Assembly: GCA_963729115.1 (NCBI GenBank)
Contig: CAVSMR010000003.1
Span: forward strand, 62,001 to 126,000
Source of the DNA: Actinophytocola sp963729115
GTDB lineage: Bacteria; Actinomycetota; Actinomycetes; Mycobacteriales; Pseudonocardiaceae
Direction: 5' to 3'
Length of the DNA stretch: 64,000 nt
Translations under genes and position numbers: made by a program
Notes under the pieces: generated by a model
Databases searched by the model: none
The model's input: the letters and a program-made list of their open reading frames with translations, nothing else
Told to the model about the DNA's origin: nothing
Part shown: one piece after another, positions 43,064 to 52,067 of the stretch
How positions within the stretch are numbered: the first letter of the stretch is position 1
How the letters are laid out: each line of letters starts with the position of its first letter

Positions 43064-43217
43064 GGTTGCCGAGTATTCGGCCGGCCCCGCGACGGCTCAT
43101 CTCCGCGAGTGCGTGACCGTCCGTGCTCCAGCCGCGGTCGAGCACGCGTAGAGATGTGGGCGACCCGGTGCGCCCGCGAGCATGGACGGAAGCGAGTCGA
43201 GGGGACGGGAAGGGCAC
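43064..43217. promoter_or_regulatory. Divergent promoter region of the PKS-NRPS and panD-MFS units
   Basis: A 154-base gene-free interval between the start codons of MbtH and PanD. The two units are divergent from it, which suggests common control, but I could not identify a repeat that looks like an operator. Confidence 0.5.
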
Positions 43218-43628
43218 ATGCTGCGCAGTCTGATGATCGGCAAGATCCACCGGGCGACCGTCACGCACGCGGACCTGCACTACGTCGGCTCCCTCACGAT
43301 CGACGCCAACCTCATGAAGGCGGCGAACATCGTGGAGGGCGAGCAGGTCCAGATCGTCGACATCACCAACGGCGCCCGGCTGGAGACCTACGCCATCACC
43401 GGCGAGCCCGGCTCGGGCGTGATCGGTGTCAACGGCGCGGCCGCGCGGCTGGTCCAGCCGGGTGACCTGGTCATCGTCATCACCTACGGGCAGTTCGCCG
43501 ACGACGAGATCGACGGGCACCGGCCGAGCGTGGTGCACGTGGACGCGCACAACCGGCAGGTGCACGCGGGCGACGACCCGGCGCAGCCCGTCCCCGGCGC
43601 GGACGGCCTGCACAGCGGCCGCCGCTGA
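43218..43628 (+). CDS. panD: Aspartate 1-decarboxylase (pyruvoyl enzyme)
   Basis: A 136-residue proenzyme that converts L-aspartate to beta-alanine. The self-cleavage site Gly24-Ser25 sits in YVGSLTIDANLM at the standard position and generates the pyruvoyl group; later family motifs include GARLETYAITGEPGSG, GAAARLVQPGDLVI and YGQF. ATG 43218 is preceded by GGAAGGG. Its location next to an NRPS rather than with panBC suggests a second, pathway-dedicated copy making beta-alanine for the product or for phosphopantetheine supply; that is inference. The stop overlaps the MFS start (TGATG). Confidence 0.96.
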   Translation: MLRSLMIGKIHRATVTHADLHYVGSLTIDANLMKAANIVEGEQVQIVDITNGARLETYAITGEPGSGVIGVNGAAARLVQPGDLVIVITYGQFADDEIDGHRPSVVHVDAHNRQVHAGDDPAQPVPGADGLHSGRR

Positions 43629-44881
43629 TGGCCGGGTCCAACCGTCCTGAGTGGACGATGCCGGCCTGGTGGCGCAGGCCGGTCGGCACCGTGTACCTGG
43701 CCACGCTGGTGATGTCGATCGGCAAGGGCGCGTGGTTCACCGCGTGGGTCATGTTCCTGACCCGCTCGGTCGGCCTGTCGCCGGCCCAGTTCGGCATCGG
43801 CGTCACCGCGGCGGGCGTGATCGGCCTGTTCGTCGGCGCCCCGTTCGGCTACCTCGCCGACCGGATCGGCGCGCGCGAGATGATCGTCGTGCTCGGCGTC
43901 GTGCAGGGCCTGGCGTTGTTCTCCTTCGCGTTCCTGGACGACTTCCTCGCCATCATGGTGTCGACGTGCGTGCTCACCGCGGGCGAGCGGTCCACGCCGG
44001 GCATCCGGATCGCGCTGCTGAGCGGGCTCACCGCGGGCCGGGAGCGACTGACCGCGATCGCCACCACGCACGTGATGACCCAGGCCGGCATCGCGGTCGG
44101 TGCGGTCGGCGGCGCGGTGGTCCTGGTGCTCGACGCGCGGCCGGGCTACCTCGGCCTGGTCATGTTCTGCGGCGCGGTGTCCGCCCTCGCCGCGCTGCTG
44201 CTGTTGCGGGTGCCGCACGTGGACTCGTTGCGGGACAAGAAGGTCAAGCGCGGCGTGCTCGTGCTGCGGGACCGCCCGTTCCTCCTGCTCGCGTTCCTGA
44301 ACGGGTTGCTGGCGCTGAACTGGGGGATGCTGCAGCCGGGGATCTCGCTGTGGGTCGAGGCGCACACCGCGGCACCGCTGTGGCTGATGGGGCCGATCAT
44401 GGGTGGCAACGCGGTGGTGTTCGTGCTGTTCATGAACCGGGTCAACCGGTCCGGCTCGACCGTCACCGGGGCGGCGCGGCTGGGGCTGCGGTCGGGGATC
44501 GTCCTGGCGGTGTCGTGCCTGATCTTCGCCGCGACCTACCACGGCTCGGGCCCGTGGGTGCAGGTCGTGCTGCTGGCCGCGGCGGCGGTGCACGTCGTGG
44601 GCGAGATGTTCTTCGTGGGCAGCGGGTACGGGGTGTCGGTGGGCCTGACCCCGGAGGACGCGCACGGCGAGTACCAGGGCGTCTTCCTGTCCGGCCAGAC
44701 CGCGGCGATGATGCTCGCCCCCGGGATCATGACGGCGCTGCTGGTGGGCATGGGCATCGGCGGCTGGCTGGTGCTGGCCGCGCTCTACCTGCTGGGCGGC
44801 GTGGGCACGGTCGCGGTGAGCGCGTGGGCCCTGCGGCAGCGCGAGCAGCCCGCGCAGGCCCCGGTCCCGGCGCTGACCTGA
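43628..44881 (+). CDS. Major facilitator superfamily transporter
   Basis: A 417-residue protein with twelve predicted spans. The loop 2-3 signature of MFS exporters is seen as GAPFGYLADRIGAREM, and a basic central loop (VDSLRDKKVKRG) separates the halves. It starts within the panD stop codon. Being co-transcribed with panD and divergent from the PKS-NRPS, it is the likely exporter or self-resistance pump for the hybrid product. Substrate is unknown. Confidence 0.93.
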   Translation: MAGSNRPEWTMPAWWRRPVGTVYLATLVMSIGKGAWFTAWVMFLTRSVGLSPAQFGIGVTAAGVIGLFVGAPFGYLADRIGAREMIVVLGVVQGLALFSFAFLDDFLAIMVSTCVLTAGERSTPGIRIALLSGLTAGRERLTAIATTHVMTQAGIAVGAVGGAVVLVLDARPGYLGLVMFCGAVSALAALLLLRVPHVDSLRDKKVKRGVLVLRDRPFLLLAFLNGLLALNWGMLQPGISLWVEAHTAAPLWLMGPIMGGNAVVFVLFMNRVNRSGSTVTGAARLGLRSGIVLAVSCLIFAATYHGSGPWVQVVLLAAAAVHVVGEMFFVGSGYGVSVGLTPEDAHGEYQGVFLSGQTAAMMLAPGIMTALLVGMGIGGWLVLAALYLLGGVGTVAVSAWALRQREQPAQAPVPALT

Positions 44882-44884
44882 CGC

Positions 44885-44920
44885 GGCGAGCCCCCACGCC
44901 GTTGCGCGTGGGGGCTCGCC
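44885..44920. terminator. Bidirectional terminator hairpin
   Basis: A perfect 15-bp stem (GGCGAGCCCCCACGC and complement) with a 6-base loop (CGTTGC) between the convergent MFS and NlpC/P60 genes. Confidence 0.9.
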
Positions 44921-44928
44921 TTCCCCGG

Positions 44929-45552
44929 TCAGGAGTAGTGGTAGTAGCCGACCTTGTCGCTCAGCACGTTGACCGAGTCCGTCCGGATCTTGGTCCCGGT
45001 GCGCAGCGCGTTGATCATCTTGCCGTGGCCGACGTAGATGCCCACGTGGTGCGTGTCCGTGCTGCTGCTGCCGTAGAACACGAGGTCACCCGCCTTGGGG
45101 TGCTTCACCTTGTGCATCCGCGCGAGCTGGTTGTTGGTGTTGCCGGCCCCCAGCACGTCGCGGCCGTAGGCGAGGTCGTACACCCACCGCGTGAAGCCGG
45201 AGCAGTCCACGCCCTTGGTCTTGTCCGCCGGGCAAGGGTGGATCGAACCGGTGTAGCCGACGCACGTGCCCAGGGACGGGTGTGCCGTGCCGGCGTGCCC
45301 GCCGCCCCAGGAGTAGGGCACCTTGCCGCCCTTCCAGCCGTCCTCCTTGTGCCCCTTCTGGATCGCCTTGGCGTAGCTGACGATCTTGCTGTTGACGCTC
45401 GCCGCCTCGGCCTGGGCGGCCTGGTCCGCCGTCGGCTGCGCCGCCTCGGAACTGCCCGCCGCGATCGCGGTCACGGCGACCGCGAGGGCGATGCCGGTGG
45501 CCAGCGTCCCCAGTTTCGCCGTCCCCAGTTTCGTCTTGGTCCCGAACCTCAT
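44929..45552 (-). CDS. Secreted NlpC/P60 cysteine peptidase
   Basis: A 207-residue exported protein. A signal peptide (about residues 1-38, ending SSEAA) is followed by a short helical stretch and an NlpC/P60 domain: catalytic Cys in GVDCSGFTRWVYDLAYG, and His in HHVGIYVGHGKMI. Two further Cys (GTCVGYTGSIHPC) probably form a disulfide in an insertion. Members cleave gamma-D-glutamyl-meso-diaminopimelate bonds of peptidoglycan. ATG 45552 follows a GGAGGGACTC-type site; longer frames upstream are not coding. Confidence 0.92.
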   Translation of the reverse strand: MRFGTKTKLGTAKLGTLATGIALAVAVTAIAAGSSEAAQPTADQAAQAEAASVNSKIVSYAKAIQKGHKEDGWKGGKVPYSWGGGHAGTAHPSLGTCVGYTGSIHPCPADKTKGVDCSGFTRWVYDLAYGRDVLGAGNTNNQLARMHKVKHPKAGDLVFYGSSSTDTHHVGIYVGHGKMINALRTGTKIRTDSVNVLSDKVGYYHYS

Positions 45553-45706
45553 CGAGTCCCTCCTCGTATCGGTTGACGAGGCCCATCGTGGCGGTGTCCC
45601 ATTTCCGGCACAACGCTTTGACCTGCGAAAACCGGATCCCGGAACGTTTCGCTGTTCCGACCTGCCCCCATGGCGGGCACCCCGGGCCGCATGGTGAGGT
45701 AGACGG

Positions 45707-46552
45707 ATGCCGAACGACAGCCGGCGCCCGGGCAACCGCCACGGAGAACTGTCCGACGCCATCCCGCCGCGCACCGCGGACCTGACCCGGGCCATCCGCG
45801 CCGCCCACGAGGAGGCAGGCCGCCCGTCCTACCGGAAGCTGAACGACGTGAACCGGCGCGCCGGCCGGGCCGTCCTGAGCCCGGCGACGATCAGCCGGAT
45901 CCTCAAGCCCGACCCGTTCGCGAAGGACCAGAAGAGCATCCCCGCGTGGGACTACTACCACGACCTGCTGCTGGTCCTGGGGCAGTCCCCGGACCGGTTC
46001 GCGGACCAGTGGCAGGCCGCCCAGGACGAGTGGCAGGCCCGCCCCACGCCGACGCGGGCCCCCGCCGCGCCGGGGAAGCCGTGGTGGCGGCGGACACCGG
46101 CCTTGGTCGGCGCGGCGGTCGCGGTCGTACTGGTCGCCGCGGGCGTGGTGTGGCTGACCGTCGGCGCCGAGGACCCGCCGCCCGCCGGTTCCGCGGCCGG
46201 CCCGGACCCGAGCATGGACAACGTCGACGCGCACGCCGCCGGGTGCACCCCGCAGCTGGACGAGCAGACGTACTACACGCACCTGTACGAGGACTTCGAG
46301 GCCGAGAAGGGCATGACGAAGACGTTGCTCACCATGCACTACAGCCCCGAGTGCCGGTCGGCGTGGGCCGTGGTCGAGAAGGCGCCACCCGGCACGGTCG
46401 CGGTGCTGCACCGCAACATCGACGGCACGGAGCTGCGCTGTACCGCGAACGCGCGCGGGACGTGCACGACCAAGCAGCTGAGCGACCGCGGCACCACCAC
46501 GTACGCGTTCGCCCGCACCGACGAGGCGTACGGCAAGACCCGCGCCAACTGA
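45707..46552 (+). CDS. HTH-membrane protein with DUF2690-like extracytoplasmic domain
   Basis: A 281-residue protein with three parts. The N-terminal XRE-type helix-turn-helix region (PSYRKLNDVNRRAG, SPATISRILKP) is followed by one membrane span near residues 126-148 (PALVGAAVAVVLVAAGVVWL), and then an extracytoplasmic region of about 120 residues with paired Cys (AGCTPQ, SPECRSAWA, LRCTANARGTC). The HTH-TM-DUF2690 layout is typical of actinobacterial membrane-tethered regulators whose signal and target are unknown. It is divergent from the NlpC/P60 gene, which makes that gene a possible target. Confidence 0.8.
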   Translation: MPNDSRRPGNRHGELSDAIPPRTADLTRAIRAAHEEAGRPSYRKLNDVNRRAGRAVLSPATISRILKPDPFAKDQKSIPAWDYYHDLLLVLGQSPDRFADQWQAAQDEWQARPTPTRAPAAPGKPWWRRTPALVGAAVAVVLVAAGVVWLTVGAEDPPPAGSAAGPDPSMDNVDAHAAGCTPQLDEQTYYTHLYEDFEAEKGMTKTLLTMHYSPECRSAWAVVEKAPPGTVAVLHRNIDGTELRCTANARGTCTTKQLSDRGTTTYAFARTDEAYGKTRAN

Positions 46553-46590
46553 CCAACCCAGCGCAGTGTCGGTGGCAGGTCTGCCCCGGC

Positions 46591-49500
46591 TCAGGTGGAG
46601 ACGGCGGTGCGTGGGGTAGTCAGGTAGCCGGTCTGGTGGAAGTAGGCGATGTAGCTGTCCAGGAGTTCGTCGTCGACGGGTGGGCAGGTCAGGCCCGCGT
46701 CGTTGAGGTCTGTTTCGGTGTGGTCGCGGGTGAAGGTGGGGAAGATCCGGGCTCGGTAGAGCTCTTTGACGGTGATGTCGCGGGCGGCGGCGGGGTCGGT
46801 GAAGATCGGGACGAACGCGACGATGGGATGGGTCTCGTTGTGTGCGGCGAAGTCGCGTAGCTGGTGGACCCAGTCGTGGTAGGGATGGGTGTCGATCGAG
46901 TGCCCGCGGGCGCGTAGCCGGTCGACCATGGCGGGGAGCAGGGCGTATCCCGGGTTTGTCAGGTGGTAGGTCTGCCCGGCCGGCGGGACGTGTGTGGCGA
47001 GGTGGACGACTGCGCGGGCCAGGTAGTCGGCGGGTACGAAGTCCAGCGGCAGGTCCAGATCCGGTGCGCTGCCCATGTCGGCGATCGCCTTGAAGAAGGC
47101 GCAGATCGCGGCGTCGGTGTTCCAGGCGCCGTCGGTGGTGTTGCCGGTGATCTCGTACGGCCGGTGGATGACGACCGGCAGGCCCTGCACGGCGGCCAGC
47201 CGCAGGGTCTGCTCGGCGACCCATTTGGACTCCGGGTAGCCCATCGAGAGGCGTTCCACGTGGGCCAGCGGGGTGTCCTCGGTGACGTGCGCGACGCCGG
47301 CCGAGCCGAAACCGGCGAGCACGGCGATGGTCGAGATGTAGTGCACCGGGATGTCGCGCCGGGCTCGCGCGAAGTCGACGACGTTGCGCACCCCCTCGAC
47401 ATTGGTGTGGCGCAGCCATTCGTACGGGTAGACGAAGTTGACCTGCGCACCGCTGTGGTAGATGACGTCGACCGAACCGGCGAGCTCGGCCCACTGGCCT
47501 TCGGTCCAGCCGAACCGGTGCTCACCCAGCTCGCCGCGCAGGGCGCGGATCCGGTGCGGCTCGAGCGGTTCGGCGTGTCCGTAGCGGTGCCCCGCGCTGC
47601 GCAGCCGGGCCAGGGCGTGTTCGTCGTCATCGGCTCGCACCACACAGCAGATCTCCGCCCCGGTCCTGACCAGGAGTTCGTGGAGCAGGTAGGAACCGAA
47701 GAACCCGGTGCCGCCGGTGAGCAGGACGCGGCGCGGGTCGCGCCAGGACGGCGGCGCGGCCGGCCGGTTCCGTACGGGCGCGGGGTGCAGGCGGACGTCG
47801 GCTCGCCAGCGGTCGGCGGGCAGGGCGTCCGGCCCGGTCGTGCCGGCCAGGACGACGGTCACCGCCTGGGTGAAGGCATCCAGTCGCGGAGTCCGCAGCA
47901 GCGTGCGGATCAGGTACTGGCCACACGCCCCGTCCAGGCCGAGAACGGCGATGACCCGGGCGATGAGCCGTGCGGCGCGCAGCGAGTCCCCGCCGGCGGC
48001 AAAGAAGTCCTCGTCCGGGTCGATGGGCCCGGCAAGGTGCAGGACGCTGGCCCATTCGCGGGCAAGGATCCCGTTCGGGCCCGCCGACGGATACGGGTCG
48101 GCGCCGGCTCCCGGTGAAATGGAACGGGCCAGCCGGAACTGGTCCAGCTTTCCGCTGGCGGTGAGCGGGAGCTGCGCGACGGCGTGGAAGGCACTGGGCA
48201 CGCTGTGTTCGGGCAGCAGCTGGGCCAGGTAGCGGCGCAGCCGTGCGGCGGGGATCGGGACCGGCGCGCTGCTGGTGTAGAACGCGACCACGGTTCGGCT
48301 GGTCTCGTCCCGCACCGCGATGGCCGCGGCCTGGTCGATGTCGGGGTGCTGGGCCAACCCGCGACTGATCTCGTCGAGTTCGACGCGGACGCCGCGGATC
48401 TTCACCTGGTTGTCCTGCCGCCCGCGGTAGTGCAGCACCCCGGCCTCGTCCCGGGTGACGATGTCGCCGGTGCGGTAGAGCCGTTCGGGAGTACCGGCCG
48501 GGGTGGCGGTGACGAACCGGGCGGCCGTCGCGGCCGGATCCCGCACGTATCCCGCGGCCAGCCCGTCGCCGCCGACGTAGAGCTCGCCTTCGGTACCGGT
48601 GGGCGCGTGGCTGCCGTCGGGCGACAGCACGTAGCAGGTCGTGCGGTCGATGGGCCGTCCGATCGGTATGACCGCTCGGTCGTCCGCGCCGGCGGTGACG
48701 ACGTGGGTGGTGCTGAACACGGTGTTCTCGGTCGGCCCGTAGGCGTTGATCAGACGTCCCGGCGGCGCACTCCGTAGCACCTGACCGGTCAGACCGGGGT
48801 CGAGCACCTCCCCGCCGACGAAGAGCAGGCGCAGCGAGCCGAACGCGTCCGGGCACACCCGGGCGATGAAATGGAAGACCGACGTGGTCAGGAAAGCCAC
48901 GGTGGCACCGAAGTCGCGCAGCCAGGCCCGCAAGGCCACCGGGTCGAGCAGCAGCTCGCGCTCGGCCAGGAGCACGCAGCCACCGTTGAGCAGCGCCGGC
49001 CAGATTTCCAGCGTCGAGCCGTCGAACGCGATGGTGCACCCGTGCATGACCCGGTCGGACGCGGTGATGCCGATCGCGGAGTTGGCCACCGCAAGCCGGA
49101 TCACCCCGCGGTGGGTGGCCACCACACCCTTGGGCCTGCCGGTCGAGCCCGAGGTGAACATGATGTAGGCCGGGTCGGTGCCCCGGCCGGGCGGGCGGTC
49201 CGCGGCGTGCAGCACGGGCCCGTCGACCAGCGAGCCGAACTCGACGCAGCGTCCGACGTCGCCGTCCGGCCCGCCGCGGCCGGGCATCCGGACGCTCAGG
49301 ATCGGATCCGCCTGTTCGACCATCTCCCGCAACCTGGCCGGCGGCAGAGTCTCGTCCAGCGGAAGAAAGGCGGCGCCGGCCCGCAGGATCGCCAGCATCG
49401 TCATGCAGGCCTCCGGGCAGCGGCCGCCGACGATGCCTACGACCGACCCCGCGGTCACACCGGCCGCCCGCAGCCCACCGGCCGCCCGCGCCGACAGGCT

Positions 49501-49683
49501 CGCCAGCTCGTCGAACGTCCAACTCCCACCGGCCCAACGGATCGCCGCACGATCACCGAATCGCCCAGCCGCGGCAACGAACAGCTCGTCGATGGTCGAG
49601 TCCCGGGGATAGGTCGGGCCGGCCTGGAATTCCTGACCTGCGAACACGGCCACTCCGATCGGGCCGGGGATGGGACAAGCCAT
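46591..49683 (-). CDS. Free-standing NRPS-like A-T-thioester reductase
   Basis: About 1030 residues. The adenylation domain (YIMFTSGSTGRPKG, AYGPTENTV, DNQVKIRGVRVELDEI) is followed by a carrier with GGDSLRAAR (Ser567) and a C-terminal short-chain-dehydrogenase-type reductase domain (LLTGGTGFFGSYLL; catalytic YPESKW). This A-T-R set activates a carboxylic or amino acid, loads it as a thioester and releases it by NAD(P)H reduction to an aldehyde or alcohol. I read the pocket as D-G-L-F-F-G-A-V-F, which I cannot assign. ATG 49683 has a weak site; GTG 49647 has GGAG five bases upstream and may be the true start. It lies 3.7 kb from the MbtH gene and may or may not belong to the PKS-NRPS cluster. 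Confidence 0.93.
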   Translation of the reverse strand: MACPIPGPIGVAVFAGQEFQAGPTYPRDSTIDELFVAAAGRFGDRAAIRWAGGSWTFDELASLSARAAGGLRAAGVTAGSVVGIVGGRCPEACMTMLAILRAGAAFLPLDETLPPARLREMVEQADPILSVRMPGRGGPDGDVGRCVEFGSLVDGPVLHAADRPPGRGTDPAYIMFTSGSTGRPKGVVATHRGVIRLAVANSAIGITASDRVMHGCTIAFDGSTLEIWPALLNGGCVLLAERELLLDPVALRAWLRDFGATVAFLTTSVFHFIARVCPDAFGSLRLLFVGGEVLDPGLTGQVLRSAPPGRLINAYGPTENTVFSTTHVVTAGADDRAVIPIGRPIDRTTCYVLSPDGSHAPTGTEGELYVGGDGLAAGYVRDPAATAARFVTATPAGTPERLYRTGDIVTRDEAGVLHYRGRQDNQVKIRGVRVELDEISRGLAQHPDIDQAAAIAVRDETSRTVVAFYTSSAPVPIPAARLRRYLAQLLPEHSVPSAFHAVAQLPLTASGKLDQFRLARSISPGAGADPYPSAGPNGILAREWASVLHLAGPIDPDEDFFAAGGDSLRAARLIARVIAVLGLDGACGQYLIRTLLRTPRLDAFTQAVTVVLAGTTGPDALPADRWRADVRLHPAPVRNRPAAPPSWRDPRRVLLTGGTGFFGSYLLHELLVRTGAEICCVVRADDDEHALARLRSAGHRYGHAEPLEPHRIRALRGELGEHRFGWTEGQWAELAGSVDVIYHSGAQVNFVYPYEWLRHTNVEGVRNVVDFARARRDIPVHYISTIAVLAGFGSAGVAHVTEDTPLAHVERLSMGYPESKWVAEQTLRLAAVQGLPVVIHRPYEITGNTTDGAWNTDAAICAFFKAIADMGSAPDLDLPLDFVPADYLARAVVHLATHVPPAGQTYHLTNPGYALLPAMVDRLRARGHSIDTHPYHDWVHQLRDFAAHNETHPIVAFVPIFTDPAAARDITVKELYRARIFPTFTRDHTETDLNDAGLTCPPVDDELLDSYIAYFHQTGYLTTPRTAVST

Positions 49684-49914
49684 CCAGACACGGGACCGTT
49701 GGAGCGGGCAACGAATCGTCCCGCAGTACGGAACACGACGTGGTGATCGGTTACGCCACCTGCTGGATCGTGGCTGGCTTGTCCCAACCCCGTGGCGTGA
49801 GGAGTTGGTGCCATGGCGGGGTTTCCTCACCCGGTTGGTCTCTTCTCGTTGTCAGAGCACGACGTTACGGTTCTGACGACGACGACGTCGACGTCTCGCT
49901 GGGAGGATCCGTTG

Positions 49915-50253
49915 ATGCGCAAGGTGATGTTGTTCGGCTGGGCCTTGCTGGTCGGGGCGCTGCTGCTGGTCTCCGCGCCGAGCGGGACCGCCGCGGCGCA
50001 GGTGCCGGCCTCTGCTCCCACCATGTCGGCTGCGGATGGCGTCGTGCCGGATGTGACCGGGTGGGATGCCAGTCCGGCGATCGCCGCGGTTCAGGCTGCT
50101 GGGTTCGTGGCGCAGACCTCCCCGGGGTTCGTCGACTGCGGGCCGCCCTACGTGCAACGTCAGACGCCCACCGGCGGTACCTCGGCACCGCTCGGGTCGA
50201 CCGTGACGCTTAAGATCAACCGGCAGCCCGGCCCTGGTCAGCCCTGCCCGTGA
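49915..50253 (+). CDS. Small secreted PASTA-domain protein
   Basis: A 112-residue protein from ATG 49915 with GGGAGG upstream. A signal peptide (MRKVMLFGWALLVGALLLV, cleavage near AAAQ) is followed by one PASTA domain (VPDVTGWDASPAIAAVQAAG, PLGSTVTLKIN). PASTA domains sense muropeptides or beta-lactams on PknB kinases and penicillin-binding proteins; a lone secreted PASTA unit could bind cell-wall fragments. Two Cys (VDCGPP, GQPCP) may pair. Confidence 0.85.
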   Translation: MRKVMLFGWALLVGALLLVSAPSGTAAAQVPASAPTMSAADGVVPDVTGWDASPAIAAVQAAGFVAQTSPGFVDCGPPYVQRQTPTGGTSAPLGSTVTLKINRQPGPGQPCP

Positions 50254-50293
50254 CCACGGCCTAGGCGAACATACATTCGAATTGTCCCCAAGG

Positions 50294-50313
50294 TTGTCCA
50301 CAGCTGTGGACAA
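50294..50313. repeat. Inverted pair of DnaA-box-like sequences (or terminator hairpin)
   Basis: TTGTCCACA GC TGTGGACAA: a 20-base perfect palindrome made of two 9-mers equal to the actinobacterial DnaA-box consensus in opposite orientation. A variant TTGTCCCCA lies just upstream (50283-50291). It sits between convergent genes, so a transcription terminator is the simpler reading. Confidence 0.55.
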
Positions 50314-50325
50314 GTCCGCCGGAGC

Positions 50326-51159
50326 TCAGGTGTAGGTCCGCACCCGGGCGCGGAACTCCCGCGGTGACATGTCCTTCAGCGCGCGGAACCGCCGGTTGAA
50401 GTTCGACAGGTTGGCGTAGCCGCAGTCCGCGGCGATGTCGGCGACCCGCCGGTCGGTCTCCAGCAGCAGCCGGCACGCGGCGTTGACCCGCACCGCGTTG
50501 AGGTAGTCGGTGATGGTGGATCCGGTGGTGCGGCGGAAGAACCGGCTCGCGGCCGGCGGCGTCAGGTGGGCCACCTCCGCCACCCGGTCGAGGCTGATGG
50601 GCCGGGCGTACTCGGCATGCAGCAGCCGGATCACCGCGTCGATCCGGTCGCGCGTCCGGCGGTTCAGCGCGGGGCGGTGGCCGGCGGCGGCGAGCGGGCG
50701 CGCGTCGTCCGCGCGCGCCAGGCGGACCAGCGCGCCGAGCAGGCCTAGGGTTCGTTCGGCCGGCGGCAGGCCGACCAGGTCGGCCAGCGACGCGCGCTCC
50801 GCCGGCAGCCGGAGGCCGCGCGCGGACCGCTCGAGCAGCGCGGCGACCTCGGCGAACTCCGGCCGGTCGAAGAACCCGGGCCCGAAGGAGTCCCGGCGGA
50901 ACTGCGCGACGACGGCCTCCTGACCGTCCCCGATGGACGCGTAGGTGTGCGGCAGCTCGGGGCCGATCAGGGTGAGGTCGCCGGGTCGGTAGTCCTCGAC
51001 GGAGTCGCCGACGAACCGGGTGCCCACGCCCCGGGTGATCAGGGTCAGCTCGAACTCGCGGTGGAAGTGCCACAGGAACCCGAACCTCGGCTCCCGCCGC
51101 ACGAACAGCCGCCAGGACAGATGCGGACTTGTCCCGATGTGCTCGAACGTCGCGCGCAT
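50326..51159 (-). CDS. AraC-family transcriptional regulator
   Basis: A 277-residue protein. An N-terminal cupin-type sensing domain (WHFHREFELTLITRGVG, RPGDLTLIGPELPHTY) is followed by a C-terminal double HTH of about 100 residues (ISLDRVAEVAHLTPPAASRFFRR and ADIAADCGYANLSNFNRRFR, in parts). ATG 51159 is internal to a much longer antisense frame and is chosen because the cupin begins there. It is divergent from the PhyH dioxygenase, which is the likely target. The cupin suggests a small-molecule ligand. Confidence 0.93.
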   Translation of the reverse strand: MRATFEHIGTSPHLSWRLFVRREPRFGFLWHFHREFELTLITRGVGTRFVGDSVEDYRPGDLTLIGPELPHTYASIGDGQEAVVAQFRRDSFGPGFFDRPEFAEVAALLERSARGLRLPAERASLADLVGLPPAERTLGLLGALVRLARADDARPLAAAGHRPALNRRTRDRIDAVIRLLHAEYARPISLDRVAEVAHLTPPAASRFFRRTTGSTITDYLNAVRVNAACRLLLETDRRVADIAADCGYANLSNFNRRFRALKDMSPREFRARVRTYT

Positions 51160-51243
51160 GCCCGGCCCTCCGGCAAAGAGAGTATCGGAACCGGTCACCG
51201 GCGGCCTGGCGTCGCGGCCGCGGGACGGGTGACGCTGGAGTGC

Positions 51244-52059
51244 ATGACCGCGACGCGCGACGACCTGCACAGCCGCTACGACCTCTACCCGGGCGCCGTG
51301 GCCCGGCTGGCCGAGAACGGGTTCGTGAAGCTGCCCCGCGTGCTCAGCGGCGAGACGATCGAGGTGTACGAGCCGGAGATCACCGCGAAGGTGATCGAGT
51401 TGAACACCCAGCACCTCCCGCTCGCCGAGCGGGGCACCTACGGCAAGGCGTTCCTGCAGATCACCAACCTGTGGCGGCACAGCGAGCTGGTGCGCGAGCT
51501 CGTGTTCAGCCGCCGCCTGGCGCGCCTCGCGGCCGAGCTGCTCGGCGTGTCCGGCGTCCGGCTCTACCACGACCAGGCGCTGTACAAGGAGCCCGGCGGC
51601 GGCATCACGCCGTGGCACGCCGACCAGTACTACTGGCCGCTGGCGACCGACCGGATGATCACGGTGTGGATTCCGCTGCAGGAGACCGGCATGCAGATGG
51701 GACCGCTGGCCTTCGCCGCCGGCAGCCACCGGTTCTCCATCGGCCGCGACCTGGAGATCAGCGACGACTCCGAGCAGCGGCTCGCCACCGAACTGTCCAC
51801 ACGGGACGTCCCGCTCGTGGCGGCGCCGTTCGAGCTCGGCGAGGTCAGCTACCACCTCGGCTGGACGTTCCACCGCGCGGCGCCGAACAACTCGTCGATC
51901 GCCCGCCGGGTCATGACGATCATCTACATGGATGCCGACATCACCGTCGCCGAGCCCGCGAACCGCCATCAGCGGGTGGACCGCGACGCCTGGCTGGGCG
52001 GCGCCGCGGTGGGCAGCGTGCCGGACGGTCCGCTGAACCCGGTGCTCTACCGCGGCTGA
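51244..52059 (+). CDS. Phytanoyl-CoA dioxygenase (PhyH) family Fe(II)/2-oxoglutarate oxygenase
   Basis: A 271-residue double-stranded beta-helix oxygenase. The iron-binding facial triad is recognisable as HxD in PWHADQYYW and the distal His in GWTFHRAAPNN; a 2-oxoglutarate-binding Arg is expected in SSIARRVM. ATG 51244 has GGAG five bases upstream. Bacterial PhyH proteins hydroxylate or halogenate many small substrates, including ectoine and natural products. The divergent AraC regulator suggests substrate-inducible expression. Confidence 0.92.
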   Translation: MTATRDDLHSRYDLYPGAVARLAENGFVKLPRVLSGETIEVYEPEITAKVIELNTQHLPLAERGTYGKAFLQITNLWRHSELVRELVFSRRLARLAAELLGVSGVRLYHDQALYKEPGGGITPWHADQYYWPLATDRMITVWIPLQETGMQMGPLAFAAGSHRFSIGRDLEISDDSEQRLATELSTRDVPLVAAPFELGEVSYHLGWTFHRAAPNNSSIARRVMTIIYMDADITVAEPANRHQRVDRDAWLGGAAVGSVPDGPLNPVLYRG

Positions 52060-52067
52060 CCCCAGCG

